From a virus: a stretch of DNA of 22,858 nucleotides. The stretch covers positions 1 through 22,858 of IMG/VR virus record IMGVR_UViG_3300037961_002014; one strand, 5' to 3'. Positions within the stretch are counted from its first letter, which is position 1; each line of letters opens with the position of its first letter. A program made the position numbers and the translations under genes. Below are positions 12,214-20,171 of the stretch, piece by piece. A model generated the notes under the pieces. The model saw only the letters and a list, made by a program, of their open reading frames with translations, was not told the DNA's origin and made no database searches.

Positions 12214-12819
12214 ATGAAAGCCCTACATCACTTCATTGTAAGAGTTCCCAAACGATTTGAAGACACCATCGAGGTCGGTGGTCAGGAGTTGTATCTAGAC
12301 ACCAAGTGGAACGAGTTTGAAAACAGGATTGCTTACGGAGAAATCGTCTCTGTGCCTTTGAGGTACCACGGCGACGCCAAGAAGGGAGACACTTTGATCT
12401 TCCACCATCATGTCACAACAAACAGTGCTCTGAAAATCTCAGACGATCTAGGTGACGATTTGTACATGTGCATGTACAACGAGGAACATGGTCAGCTCAG
12501 CCAAGCCATTGCATACCGAAGCAAGGATACAGAGGATCTTCACATGCTTGCTGACTGGCTTTTTGTCTTGCCTGTAGACCAGACTAAAGAAGAGGAAAAG
12601 ACTGAGGCAGGGGTCATTATCCCCGACCTCAATCCTGAGGTCAGAGATATCGCTGAGGTGTATACGCCACACCCAGAGCTGGAGGAGCAAGATGTAAATC
12701 CTGGTGACATTGTAGGATTTGAAAAGAGTGCTGACTACAAGATTAAGTTAGACAATGACGACATTGTCTATCGCATGCGTGTACAAGACATCAGCTATGT
12801 CGAAGTTCACGACGATTGA
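12214..12819 (+). CDS. Two-domain GroES-like (Cpn10) co-chaperonin
   Basis: 201 aa. The second half, residues about 115-199, reads as Cpn10: LFVLPVDQTKEEEKTEAGVIIPD with the mobile-loop-like GVII, then DIAEVY, VNPGDIVGF and YKIKLDNDDIVYRM, aligning with GroES GGIVLP, GEVVAVG, VGDKVLF and EEYLVLR. The first half looks like a divergent copy: FIVRVPKRFEDTIEVGGQEL, YGEIVSVP, KKGDTLIFHHHV. This tandem arrangement recalls chloroplast Cpn20, whereas bacterial GroES has one domain of about 97 aa. The protein would cap host GroEL and help fold phage proteins such as the capsid, like T4 gp31. It lies just before the packaging genes. The second-domain call is fairly strong, the first weaker. Confidence 0.75.
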   Translation: MKALHHFIVRVPKRFEDTIEVGGQELYLDTKWNEFENRIAYGEIVSVPLRYHGDAKKGDTLIFHHHVTTNSALKISDDLGDDLYMCMYNEEHGQLSQAIAYRSKDTEDLHMLADWLFVLPVDQTKEEEKTEAGVIIPDLNPEVRDIAEVYTPHPELEEQDVNPGDIVGFEKSADYKIKLDNDDIVYRMRVQDISYVEVHDD

Positions 12820-13081
12820 GGCTGCCAAGCGATTGATGAAGTCTATGGAAACGGCAATCAATAATATGATTGATGAAATCAAAAAGCCCGTGGACCCAGA
12901 CATCAATGGTAGCGCAAGGAAGGCTGAGCTGCAAGCGATCAAGCAGACAGCCACGGACTGCAAAGAGCTTCTGGTAGAGCGCCAGCGGCTTGAACAAATG
13001 ATCAAAGACCTTACGAACAATGGAGCGATCGCAGAAGACAAAGACTACTCAGGAGGTTTCGCTGAGAGATACTCAAAGTGA
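12797..13081 (+). CDS. Helical protein next to packaging genes (possible small terminase)
   Basis: 94 aa from ATG at 12797 (MSKFTTIEAAKRLMKSMETA), overlapping the co-chaperonin gene by 23 nt. All helical with a coiled-coil pattern (ATDCKELLVERQRLEQMIKD). No HTH is visible. Position upstream of the HNH and large terminase genes is where a small terminase or packaging accessory is often found, but sequence alone does not show that. An upstream frame start at 12755 is rejected because it would overlap more. Confidence 0.6.
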   Translation: MSKFTTIEAAKRLMKSMETAINNMIDEIKKPVDPDINGSARKAELQAIKQTATDCKELLVERQRLEQMIKDLTNNGAIAEDKDYSGGFAERYSK

Positions 13082-13163
13082 TTGGAAAGAGATTGTATGG
13101 GAAAGAAATAAAGTAGAGCACAAGTTTTGGGAGGAGTCTTGGAATAAGAAGTCAGGGGACTGA
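13020..13163 (+). CDS. Very small Trp/Lys-rich protein
   Basis: 47 aa, MERSQKTKTTQEVSLRDTQS followed by a Trp-rich helix (DWKEIVWERNKVEHKFWEES). It lies in a different frame from the preceding gene, overlapping its 3' end by 62 nt, and its TGA shares a base with the HNH ATG (TGATG). The junction and the consistent Trp/Glu/Lys helix support it; the length makes it uncertain. Confidence 0.45.
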   Translation: MERSQKTKTTQEVSLRDTQSDWKEIVWERNKVEHKFWEESWNKKSGD

Positions 13164-13525
13164 TGCCTTTCAAGGATCCCGAAAAAAGAAAACAATATCA
13201 AAGAGAATATCATAGAAGGTACTATCAAGACCATAGTACCAAGTACAAGGAGAAGGCTAAGAAGTGGAACAAGTCACAAAGGAGATGGGCAAGAGATTAC
13301 GTGCAGAGGGTCAAGAGGATGAACAAGTGCATCGATTGTGGTCAATCCAATCCACTGGTACTTGAGTTTGATCATGTAAAAGAGAAGTCATACAACATCT
13401 CCGATATGGTGAATGGCTCGTACTCCATCGCTTCGATCAAAGAAGAGATAAGAAAATGTGAGATACGGTGTGCTAACTGTCACAGGATCAAGACAATAGA
13501 AAGAAGAAACAATTCAATAAAATGA
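13163..13525 (+). CDS. HNH endonuclease
   Basis: 120 aa. The first 50 residues are basic and aromatic. The HNH fold is marked by zinc-type pairs C56-x2-C59 and C103-x2-C106, with D70-H71 in LEFDHV as the catalytic start and H107 just after the second pair (CANCHRIKT). Such small HNH enzymes next to terminases take part in DNA packaging in HK97-like phages or act as homing nucleases. Here the location one short gene upstream of TerL favours a packaging role, as inference. It is joined by TGATG to the gene before and by ATGA to the gene after. Confidence 0.9.
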   Translation: MPFKDPEKRKQYQREYHRRYYQDHSTKYKEKAKKWNKSQRRWARDYVQRVKRMNKCIDCGQSNPLVLEFDHVKEKSYNISDMVNGSYSIASIKEEIRKCEIRCANCHRIKTIERRNNSIK

Positions 13526-13650
13526 AAAAGCTGCCTGTCAAAGTAGAAAAGAAACGCATTCGCAGAAAGGGCGTGCATTCTAAGAACAACCACTCTAAGA
13601 ACAAGAAGTCCAAAAACTACGTGAAGGCTTATGCTGGTCAGGGTAGATAA
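13522..13650 (+). CDS. Very small basic protein upstream of terminase
   Basis: 42 aa, MKKLPVKVEKKRIRRKGVHS followed by KNNHSKNKKSKNYVKAYAGQ and GR. Over half of the residues are Lys, Arg, His or Asn. The ATG overlaps the HNH stop (ATGA) and the end overlaps the TerL start by 20 nt. The SKNNHSKNKKSKNY stretch looks conserved in form, like short proteins found before terminase genes in related phages, from memory only. It may bind DNA. Confidence 0.6.
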   Translation: MKKLPVKVEKKRIRRKGVHSKNNHSKNKKSKNYVKAYAGQGR

Positions 13651-15769
13651 GTATGATGAGCAGGCTGTCAGCATTTGTCCCAACGGCACGCAGGGTGAGA
13701 TTGTTGAACTCGGTGGGTTGGTCATTGTACTTCCCGCTGTCCCGCCCCCAGAGGAAGTTGAAGGACATGACCGTCCAAACGACATGCAGTTGTGGGAGAG
13801 GCGGGCTATGCCAGAGGAGCTGTCTAGGATTCGTTCTATGGATGAGTGGGGGGAGATGCCAAGGGAGTTCAGAGAAAAGTTTCGTCCGTATATCGAAGAG
13901 GAGTTTCGCCGTAGGCGTGAGGGCTTTTGGTTTTTCAACGATGGCGTCCCTACATATATTACGGGTCGGCACTACATGATGTTGCAATGGACGAAGATGG
14001 ACATAGGCTATCCTTCGTACCTTTCTTTCCAACGTGAAATCTTTCTCCACATGGCTGCGTGCGAAGCGGACCCACGCTGCATGGGTCAGCTCTACACTAA
14101 GTGTCGCCGTTCTGGATACACTAATATCTGCTCTTCAGTCTTGGTCGATGAGGCTACGCAGATTAAGGATAAGCTTCTCGGCATCCAGTCGAAAACAGGT
14201 AAAGACGCCCAAGAAAACATCTTCATGAAAAAGGTGGTGCAGATGTTCCGGCACTACCCTTTCTTTTTCAAGCCCATCCAAGACGGAACGACCAACCCTC
14301 GTGTAGAGCTGGCCTTCCGTGAGCCATCGAAGAGGATCACCAAAAACAACAAGACGGCCTTCAAGGGTGATGCGTTGAACACGGTCATCAACTGGAAGAA
14401 CACCACGAACAACGCTTACGATGGTGAGAAGCTGCACATCTTGTATCTGGACGAGGCAGGCAAGTGGGAGAAGCCCACAGACATCAGGGAGGCGTGGCGT
14501 ATCCAGAGGACGTGTTTGATTGTAGGTAGAAAAATCATTGGGACCGCCCTGGTCGGTTCGACCGTCAACCCCTTGGACAAGGGCGGCAAGCAATACAAAA
14601 AGCTGTGGGAAGACAGTGACCCTCAAGCCCGCAACGCCAACGGAAGGACGGTGAGTGGATTGTACCGCATCTTTGTGCCTGCCGACGAAGCTCTAGAAGG
14701 TTTTTTTGACAAGCACGGCAACGCTGTCAAAGACGATCCAGCCACAGCAGTTGACGGACTGGATGGTGAGCCCATTGCTTTTGGTTCCAGGACGTTTTTG
14801 AAAAACGAAAGGTCGGCTATGAAGTCTGATACGAGAGAGCTCAATGAGTTCATCAGGCAGTTCCCATTTTCTCCTGAGGAGGCTTTCCGTGACTCCATCG
14901 AAGGCAGCCTCTTCGACATCTCAAAGATCTACGACCAGATAGAGCACAATGACATGCTGTATCCCAACCCTATCGTGGAGGGTAATTTTGTCTGGAAAGA
15001 CGGCAGGCGTGATACAGAGGTTGTGTTTCGCCCGACTAAAAATGGAAGATGGAGGGTGGCGTGGATGCCTCCTTCGGGCATGAGAAACAAGAGGGAGGAG
15101 TACCGGGGTAAGATGATAGCCCCACACAGCTCTCTAGGCTGTGGGGGCGTAGACAGCTACGACCTCGATGCCACTGTCGATGGTAGGGGGTCTAAGGGTG
15201 CCTGCCACCTGTACAATAAGTTCAGCATGCAGCACCCTTCGAACATCTTTGTTGCTGAATATATCAGCAGGCCACCAATGGCCAAGATCTTCTACGAGGA
15301 TATTTTGATGGCTTCGTTTTTCTATGGCTACCCGCTGTTGATTGAGAACAACAAGTATGGGATCGTGAGGTATTTTGAGGAACGTGGGTATGACGGCTAT
15401 GTGCTGGATAGGCCCGATCACCTGAAGTCTACGTCGAGCTCGGTGAACGTCAAGACAAAGGGGATTCCGTCTAACTCTCAAGACGTGTTGCAGGCTCACG
15501 CCCAAGCCATCGAAGATTACATCCATCAGCATGTGGGATATAATGAGGAGGGCGATATGGGGAAGATGTACTTCAATAGGACGCTTGAAGATTGGATACA
15601 GTTTAAGATTACCAATCGAACCAAGTACGACTTGTCAATCAGTTCAGGTCTTGCTTTGCTTGCAGCTCAAAAAGAAAAGCCCAAAGCAAAGAGGGCAGAC
15701 TTTAGTGAAAAAAAATTCTTCCGTAGATACAAGTACAACGCTGGCGGACCCTCTACCCTTCGCAAGTGA
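13631..15769 (+). CDS. terL: Terminase large subunit (packaging ATPase/nuclease)
   Basis: 712 aa, longer than many TerL. ATPase motifs: KCRRSGYT (157-164), a deviant Walker A of the lambda gpA type (compare KSARVGYS) rather than the usual GxxGKT, and Walker B LHILYLDEAGKWE with D274-E275; GSTVNP near 309 fits the coupling motif. Nuclease motifs: GVDSYDLDATVD with D508 and D511, LIENN with E572, and a later Asp in KYDLSIS. It uses ATP to translocate DNA into the prohead and cuts concatemers. It is preceded by the HNH and small basic genes and followed by the portal gene. Confidence 0.93.
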   Translation: MLVRVDKYDEQAVSICPNGTQGEIVELGGLVIVLPAVPPPEEVEGHDRPNDMQLWERRAMPEELSRIRSMDEWGEMPREFREKFRPYIEEEFRRRREGFWFFNDGVPTYITGRHYMMLQWTKMDIGYPSYLSFQREIFLHMAACEADPRCMGQLYTKCRRSGYTNICSSVLVDEATQIKDKLLGIQSKTGKDAQENIFMKKVVQMFRHYPFFFKPIQDGTTNPRVELAFREPSKRITKNNKTAFKGDALNTVINWKNTTNNAYDGEKLHILYLDEAGKWEKPTDIREAWRIQRTCLIVGRKIIGTALVGSTVNPLDKGGKQYKKLWEDSDPQARNANGRTVSGLYRIFVPADEALEGFFDKHGNAVKDDPATAVDGLDGEPIAFGSRTFLKNERSAMKSDTRELNEFIRQFPFSPEEAFRDSIEGSLFDISKIYDQIEHNDMLYPNPIVEGNFVWKDGRRDTEVVFRPTKNGRWRVAWMPPSGMRNKREEYRGKMIAPHSSLGCGGVDSYDLDATVDGRGSKGACHLYNKFSMQHPSNIFVAEYISRPPMAKIFYEDILMASFFYGYPLLIENNKYGIVRYFEERGYDGYVLDRPDHLKSTSSSVNVKTKGIPSNSQDVLQAHAQAIEDYIHQHVGYNEEGDMGKMYFNRTLEDWIQFKITNRTKYDLSISSGLALLAAQKEKPKAKRADFSEKKFFRRYKYNAGGPSTLRK

Positions 15770-15776
15770 AAATTGT

Positions 15777-15790
15777 TATATTTGCAAATA
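15777..15790 (+). promoter_or_regulatory. -7 promoter element TATATTTG overlapping a 12-bp palindrome
   Basis: TATATTTG (15777-15784) lies 22 nt before the portal ATG. Its right part forms the perfect palindrome TATTTGCAAATA (15779-15790), so an operator could cover the -7 region and transcription start. It lies just past the TerL stop. Confidence 0.55.
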
Positions 15791-15806
15791 GCACAATAAT
15801 GTTGTA

Positions 15807-18260
15807 ATGAACTATAGCGACAACAAAGGCGTATACGGCAACTTCCCCGATCCATTTGCGGAGCCAAAAGTCAAGGAAAGTAAGTCGTATGGGCAAGCCT
15901 TTGCAAACGCTATCATGGGGCAGTGGGGTACCTACCAGGATTCGTCATCGCTTTTGAACAGACGTTTCTACGAGTTTGAAAAGAATCGGGACTACGCCAA
16001 CGGTACACAGGACACCTCTATTTACAAGCAGATCCTCAACAGCCTCGACCCCAACAATGGTGATGGCACACTGTTGAATATCGATTGGTCACCCGTCCCT
16101 ATCATCCCCAAGTTCGTCAAGGTCGTCGTCAACAGGATTCTTTCTCGCAAGCCGTATCCCTCTGTAGAGGCCATCGACCCTGTATCTCGTCAGGAGAAGG
16201 AGACCAAGAGGCAGGAGATCGAAATCACGATTGAAAACAAGCAAGCGTTTCAAGAGGCGAGGGCTTTGGGTCTAAACACCAAGATCGATCCAGACACAGT
16301 CCCGGATACGACTGAGGAGGCTGAAATCTTTTTGGATCAGAACATCAAGACCAACGCCGAGATCGCTGCGCAGATGGCCACGTCATTGACGCTGGATTGG
16401 AACAGCTTCGACCAAAACACATACCGCCGATGTGTGCAGGATCTGGTAGAGGTGGGTATGGGTGTTACCAAAAGAAAGAACGACCCGAACTACGGCATCA
16501 CGACGGAGTACGTCGATCCTGCTATGTTCTTGCACAGCTACACCGAAGACCCCCACATGAATGATATCGTGTATGCGGGCCACATCAAGCGCATGTCGAT
16601 CATGGACTTGAAGCGCATGGCGGGTGATGAGTTTACAGAAAAGGAATACGAGGAGTTGGCCAGGAAGGTCATGCACAAGAGCTACAACGACAAGGGCAAG
16701 TTCATGACGGGTGGTGGCTACGACCGTGCAGGTCGCAAGCAGACCTATGGCTATGACGATTACTTGATTGAGGTCTTGGACTTTGAGTTCAAGAGCGTCG
16801 ATACCGTGTACTATGAAAGCAAGGAGTCACGCTTCGGCAATGTCGGATTCTACTACAAGGGCATGGCTTTCAAGCCTGTCTCCGAATCGGTGTACGACCG
16901 CAAGCCATACAAGATGGATGTGGAGACCCTGTATGGAGGTTGTTACATCATTGACAGCAAAAAGATTTTCAACTACGGACGGATGAAGAACATTCCCAAG
17001 AATGTTCACGACATCTCCCGTGCCGAGCTTTCGTACAGTATCGCCTGCACAAACATCCGCCGCATGATTCCGAAATCATTGGTGGGTGGCATCACGGGCT
17101 TTGCCGATCAGTTGCAGCTTACGCACTGCAAGATCCAGCAGGCTGTGGCCAAGGCCAAGCCTGACGGATTGATCATCGACATCGAAGGACTGGAGAATGT
17201 GCAGCTTGGCCGTGGTGGTGACTTGAGCCCTCTGGAGTTGCAAGACATCTACGAGCAGACGGGTATCATGTACTACCGTTCGAAGAATCCTGAGGGCGGC
17301 TTCCAGAACCCACCGATCCGATCTATCGAAAACCAGATCAGAAACATCAATTCGTTCATCACGCTGTACAATCATTACCTGAGAATGATTCGTGATGCCA
17401 CGGGTGTCAATGAGGTGATGGATGCATCGACCCCCAAGGGCGATGCTTTGGTAGGTGTTCAGCAACAAGCTTTGGCTGCGGGCAACAACGCTTTGTACGA
17501 CATCACGAATGCGTCGCTTGTATTGTACAGACGTGTTTGTCAGGATATTGTCAGGTGCTTGCAGATCATCCCAGAGAAGTCTGTCTTGTACCGCACCTAC
17601 GAAAAGGCTATTGGCAAGTACAACATGGAGGTGTTGAGTTCATTCAAGGACTTGCCCATGTATAACTTTGGTATCCAGGTCATCAAGTCTATGTCTGACG
17701 AGGATCGCATCTTCCTGGAGCAAAACATCCAATCGTCTTTGGCTCAGAAAGAAATCGACTTGGAGGACGCTATGGCCGTGAGGCAGCTCAAGGACATCGA
17801 CCAAGCGGAGAGGCTGTTGGTGGTGCGCCGCAAGAGACGTATTGCTCAGCAGCAGCAGCTTGCTCAGCAGAACATGCAAGCTCAGGCTCAAGCTAACGCC
17901 CAAGCTTCGCAGGCCGCTTCACAAGCGAAGATGCAGGAGATGCAGATGGAGGCTCAAATCGATGCGCAGAAGATGCAGCTCAAGGCTCAGGTCGATGTGC
18001 AGGTGGCGGCGGCGATGCACCAGATGAGGAAAGAGATTGAGCAGATCAAAGCCCAAGCTGTCCTCGGCGCCCGTGCCAGCGATCAGGAGTTTAGAGAAAA
18101 GATTGAGACCATGAAGGAGTCGGGCAAAGACGAAAGGATTGCACGTCAGGCCGCTGAGCAGTCCAAGCTTATCTCTCAAAGAAAAGGTGAGATCCCTCGC
18201 TTACCAGAAGTCCAAGAAAAGGACGAGGGCTTGGAGAAATTTTTAGAAGACCTGATTTGA
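15807..18260 (+). CDS. Portal protein
   Basis: 817 aa, directly downstream of terL and on the same strand, as is usual. The N-terminal region, residues about 30-120, includes an aromatic, Asn/Asp-rich opening (RRFYEFEKNRDYANGTQDTS) and WSPVPIIPKFVKVVVNRILS, typical of portal wings. The centre is mixed alpha/beta. The C-terminal 130 residues are Gln/Ala-rich (QQQLAQQNMQAQAQANAQAS), then charged helix, as expected of a barrel or coiled coil. Length fits P22-like portals better than the ~450-aa HK97 type. It forms the dodecameric ring through which DNA is packaged. The function is strong; the subfamily is uncertain. Confidence 0.88.
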   Translation: MNYSDNKGVYGNFPDPFAEPKVKESKSYGQAFANAIMGQWGTYQDSSSLLNRRFYEFEKNRDYANGTQDTSIYKQILNSLDPNNGDGTLLNIDWSPVPIIPKFVKVVVNRILSRKPYPSVEAIDPVSRQEKETKRQEIEITIENKQAFQEARALGLNTKIDPDTVPDTTEEAEIFLDQNIKTNAEIAAQMATSLTLDWNSFDQNTYRRCVQDLVEVGMGVTKRKNDPNYGITTEYVDPAMFLHSYTEDPHMNDIVYAGHIKRMSIMDLKRMAGDEFTEKEYEELARKVMHKSYNDKGKFMTGGGYDRAGRKQTYGYDDYLIEVLDFEFKSVDTVYYESKESRFGNVGFYYKGMAFKPVSESVYDRKPYKMDVETLYGGCYIIDSKKIFNYGRMKNIPKNVHDISRAELSYSIACTNIRRMIPKSLVGGITGFADQLQLTHCKIQQAVAKAKPDGLIIDIEGLENVQLGRGGDLSPLELQDIYEQTGIMYYRSKNPEGGFQNPPIRSIENQIRNINSFITLYNHYLRMIRDATGVNEVMDASTPKGDALVGVQQQALAAGNNALYDITNASLVLYRRVCQDIVRCLQIIPEKSVLYRTYEKAIGKYNMEVLSSFKDLPMYNFGIQVIKSMSDEDRIFLEQNIQSSLAQKEIDLEDAMAVRQLKDIDQAERLLVVRRKRRIAQQQQLAQQNMQAQAQANAQASQAASQAKMQEMQMEAQIDAQKMQLKAQVDVQVAAAMHQMRKEIEQIKAQAVLGARASDQEFREKIETMKESGKDERIARQAAEQSKLISQRKGEIPRLPEVQEKDEGLEKFLEDLI

Positions 18261-18261
18261 T

Positions 18262-18618
18262 ATGAGTAAGGTAAGCCTCGATGTAGCTCAACGGTTGGAC
18301 ATCACGTGTCGTAAGGGTGATACATTTTCTTTGATCGTCAATGTATCAGATTCGACTGGTTCTCCCGTCAACCTCAGTACATACTCTTTCAAGATGCAGC
18401 TAAGGGAGACTGATGTAAGCACCTTGCCAACCATTGATGACAGCGGCATAACAATAACAGGGACATCAGGAGGGGTAATCACGGTCACCATTTTAGCCAG
18501 TGTGATGGCAAGCATCAATAGCGGGTTGTATGTGTACGATTTGCAAACTATCAAGGCTGGTGTCACCCAGACATGGCTTACAGGTGTCATCACAGTCAAT
18601 GAGGATGTTACGGTATGA
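18262..18618 (+). CDS. BppU-like virion protein (baseplate or tail-associated)
   Basis: 118 aa, starting directly after the portal stop. Residues 10-50 (LDITCRKGDTFSLIVNVSDS, then SPVNLSTYSFKMQLRE) follow the pattern of BppU-type N-terminal domains, with KGDTFSL and LxxYxFKMQ. The rest is beta-rich (ITVTILASVMASINSGLYVY, ends ITVNEDVTV). It overlaps the next gene by ATGA, suggesting coupled production of a fibre complex. Confidence 0.75.
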   Translation: MSKVSLDVAQRLDITCRKGDTFSLIVNVSDSTGSPVNLSTYSFKMQLRETDVSTLPTIDDSGITITGTSGGVITVTILASVMASINSGLYVYDLQTIKAGVTQTWLTGVITVNEDVTV

Positions 18619-20171
18619 GCGACTTGACACTTTCTGTATCGAGCAGCACCAATGTGTTGACGAGTGCTGTTGGGGCTGATGAAATCAACCTGACTCTCAG
18701 TGAGTCTACCAATGTAGTCACGAAGGTCGTCAGCACTGAAAACACCCTGTCTATAGATCTTACTGGCTCTGTTACTCCATCTACAATCGGTGCGCTTACC
18801 GACGTCAGCACCACGGGCATTACAGACGGTCAAATTTTAGGTTTTAGCAGCAGCACAGGTCAGTTTAGCGCAGTAGACAATTCCGTCGGGGCGTTGAAAT
18901 TAGTTGACGATGACCCTGATTTTAAAGTTCGGCTCACCAATACACCTGGCAGCACAAGTGATGTAGTTTTCAAAGCAGGCACAGGAATATCTCTGGGAGT
19001 TGTTGGTAGTGATCTTACTATCACAAATACGGCAAGTACAGGGCGCAGCGACGCATCCATTCAGTCTGTTGTGGGCGCCATGTTCACTTCAAATACGGAT
19101 ACTCGAATTACCTCTACATACGATAGCGGTAGTCAAAAGATCAACCTTGTAGTTAATGATATGACGGCTGATACTCAGCTAACTACGGAACAGGTTCAAG
19201 ATATCGTAGGCGCTATGTTCAGTGGAAACACTGAGACTAGAATCTCTGCGACTTATGAGGATTCGGACGGCACGATTGATCTCGTGGTAGACGATATGAC
19301 AGCCGACACACAGCTTTCAACGGAACAGGTGCAGGATATCGTGGGGGCTATGTTTACAGGCAACACTGAGACCAGGATCTCGGCGACATACGAAGACGGT
19401 GATGGAACGATTGATCTTGTTGTTGACGCTATCCCGGTTGACCTCACGTCTGATGGCGCTGGTACAATTCATGCAAACAATGTGCCTACGCTCAATCAGA
19501 GCACTACGGGCAACGCAGCTACAGCTACGGCCTTGGCTACAGCTAGAGCAATCAATGGCGTTGACTTTGACGGCACGGCTGCAATCACTGTCACTGCGGC
19601 AGGCTCTACTTTGTCTGATACTGTACCTGTAAGTAAAGGTGGTACAGGGGCTACAACTTTGACGGGAAACGCCCTACTTACTGGGAATGGTACTGCGGCA
19701 ATAACTGCTGAAAGCAATCTAGCATTTGATGGCAACACCCTGACAATTACAGGTCAGAGACGAATAGTTTCGCCAACAGGAAGTGGACAATTTTATGGAG
19801 ACACGGTGGTGTTTGGAAGTGGACCCAATGGACTTGACGGAGATATAGAGCAGGGTAAGCTGTACTATTTAGACTCGTCGCAGCAGTGGGAAGAGACTAA
19901 TGCAAATGCAGCAGCCTCAGCTACAGGCATGATCGCTTTGGCCATCGTTGATGATAACGCAAGATTTCTTGTAAAGGGATTTGCGAGACATTCATCCTTT
20001 GCAGGATTTACAACTGGTGATGTATTGTATGTATCAGGCACTGCGGCGGGGATTACAAAAACTGCACCCACTGGAAGCACAGACATTGTTAGAATTGTTG
20101 GATACTGCACGGACGGAGGTAACAGAGAGATTTACTTTGATCCATCAAAAGACTGGGTTGAGTTGTCATGA
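18615..20171 (+). CDS. Tail-fibre-like protein with three 45-aa repeats
   Basis: 518 aa, Thr/Ser/Asp/Gly-rich, beta-rich. After an N-terminal variable region, three repeats of 45 residues occupy about 149-272 (VQDIVGAMF[S/T]GNTETRI.. type). A GGTGATTLTGN segment near residue 340 is a common fibre motif. The C-terminal 150 residues (GDTVVFGSGPNGLDGDIEQG, then GDVLYVSGTAAGIT, RIVGYC, EIYFDP) resemble a module found at the end of many marine phage structural proteins. Probably a trimeric fibre. It overlaps both neighbours by ATGA. Confidence 0.8.
   Translation: MSDLTLSVSSSTNVLTSAVGADEINLTLSESTNVVTKVVSTENTLSIDLTGSVTPSTIGALTDVSTTGITDGQILGFSSSTGQFSAVDNSVGALKLVDDDPDFKVRLTNTPGSTSDVVFKAGTGISLGVVGSDLTITNTASTGRSDASIQSVVGAMFTSNTDTRITSTYDSGSQKINLVVNDMTADTQLTTEQVQDIVGAMFSGNTETRISATYEDSDGTIDLVVDDMTADTQLSTEQVQDIVGAMFTGNTETRISATYEDGDGTIDLVVDAIPVDLTSDGAGTIHANNVPTLNQSTTGNAATATALATARAINGVDFDGTAAITVTAAGSTLSDTVPVSKGGTGATTLTGNALLTGNGTAAITAESNLAFDGNTLTITGQRRIVSPTGSGQFYGDTVVFGSGPNGLDGDIEQGKLYYLDSSQQWEETNANAAASATGMIALAIVDDNARFLVKGFARHSSFAGFTTGDVLYVSGTAAGITKTAPTGSTDIVRIVGYCTDGGNREIYFDPSKDWVELS
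19059..19430 (+). repeat. Three tandem 135-bp units in the fibre gene
   Basis: Units start at 19059, 19194 and 19329 (135 nt apart, 45 codons, in frame); the third is partial. Units 2 and 3 are nearly identical at the protein level; unit 1 is diverged. They encode the repeat starting [I/V]Q[S/D][V/I]VGAMF. Confidence 0.85.

Noticed and set aside
18676-18700. CTGATGA string suggesting a hammerhead ribozyme core
   Set aside because: No GAAA and no closing stems follow at the right distance, and it lies inside the fibre gene.
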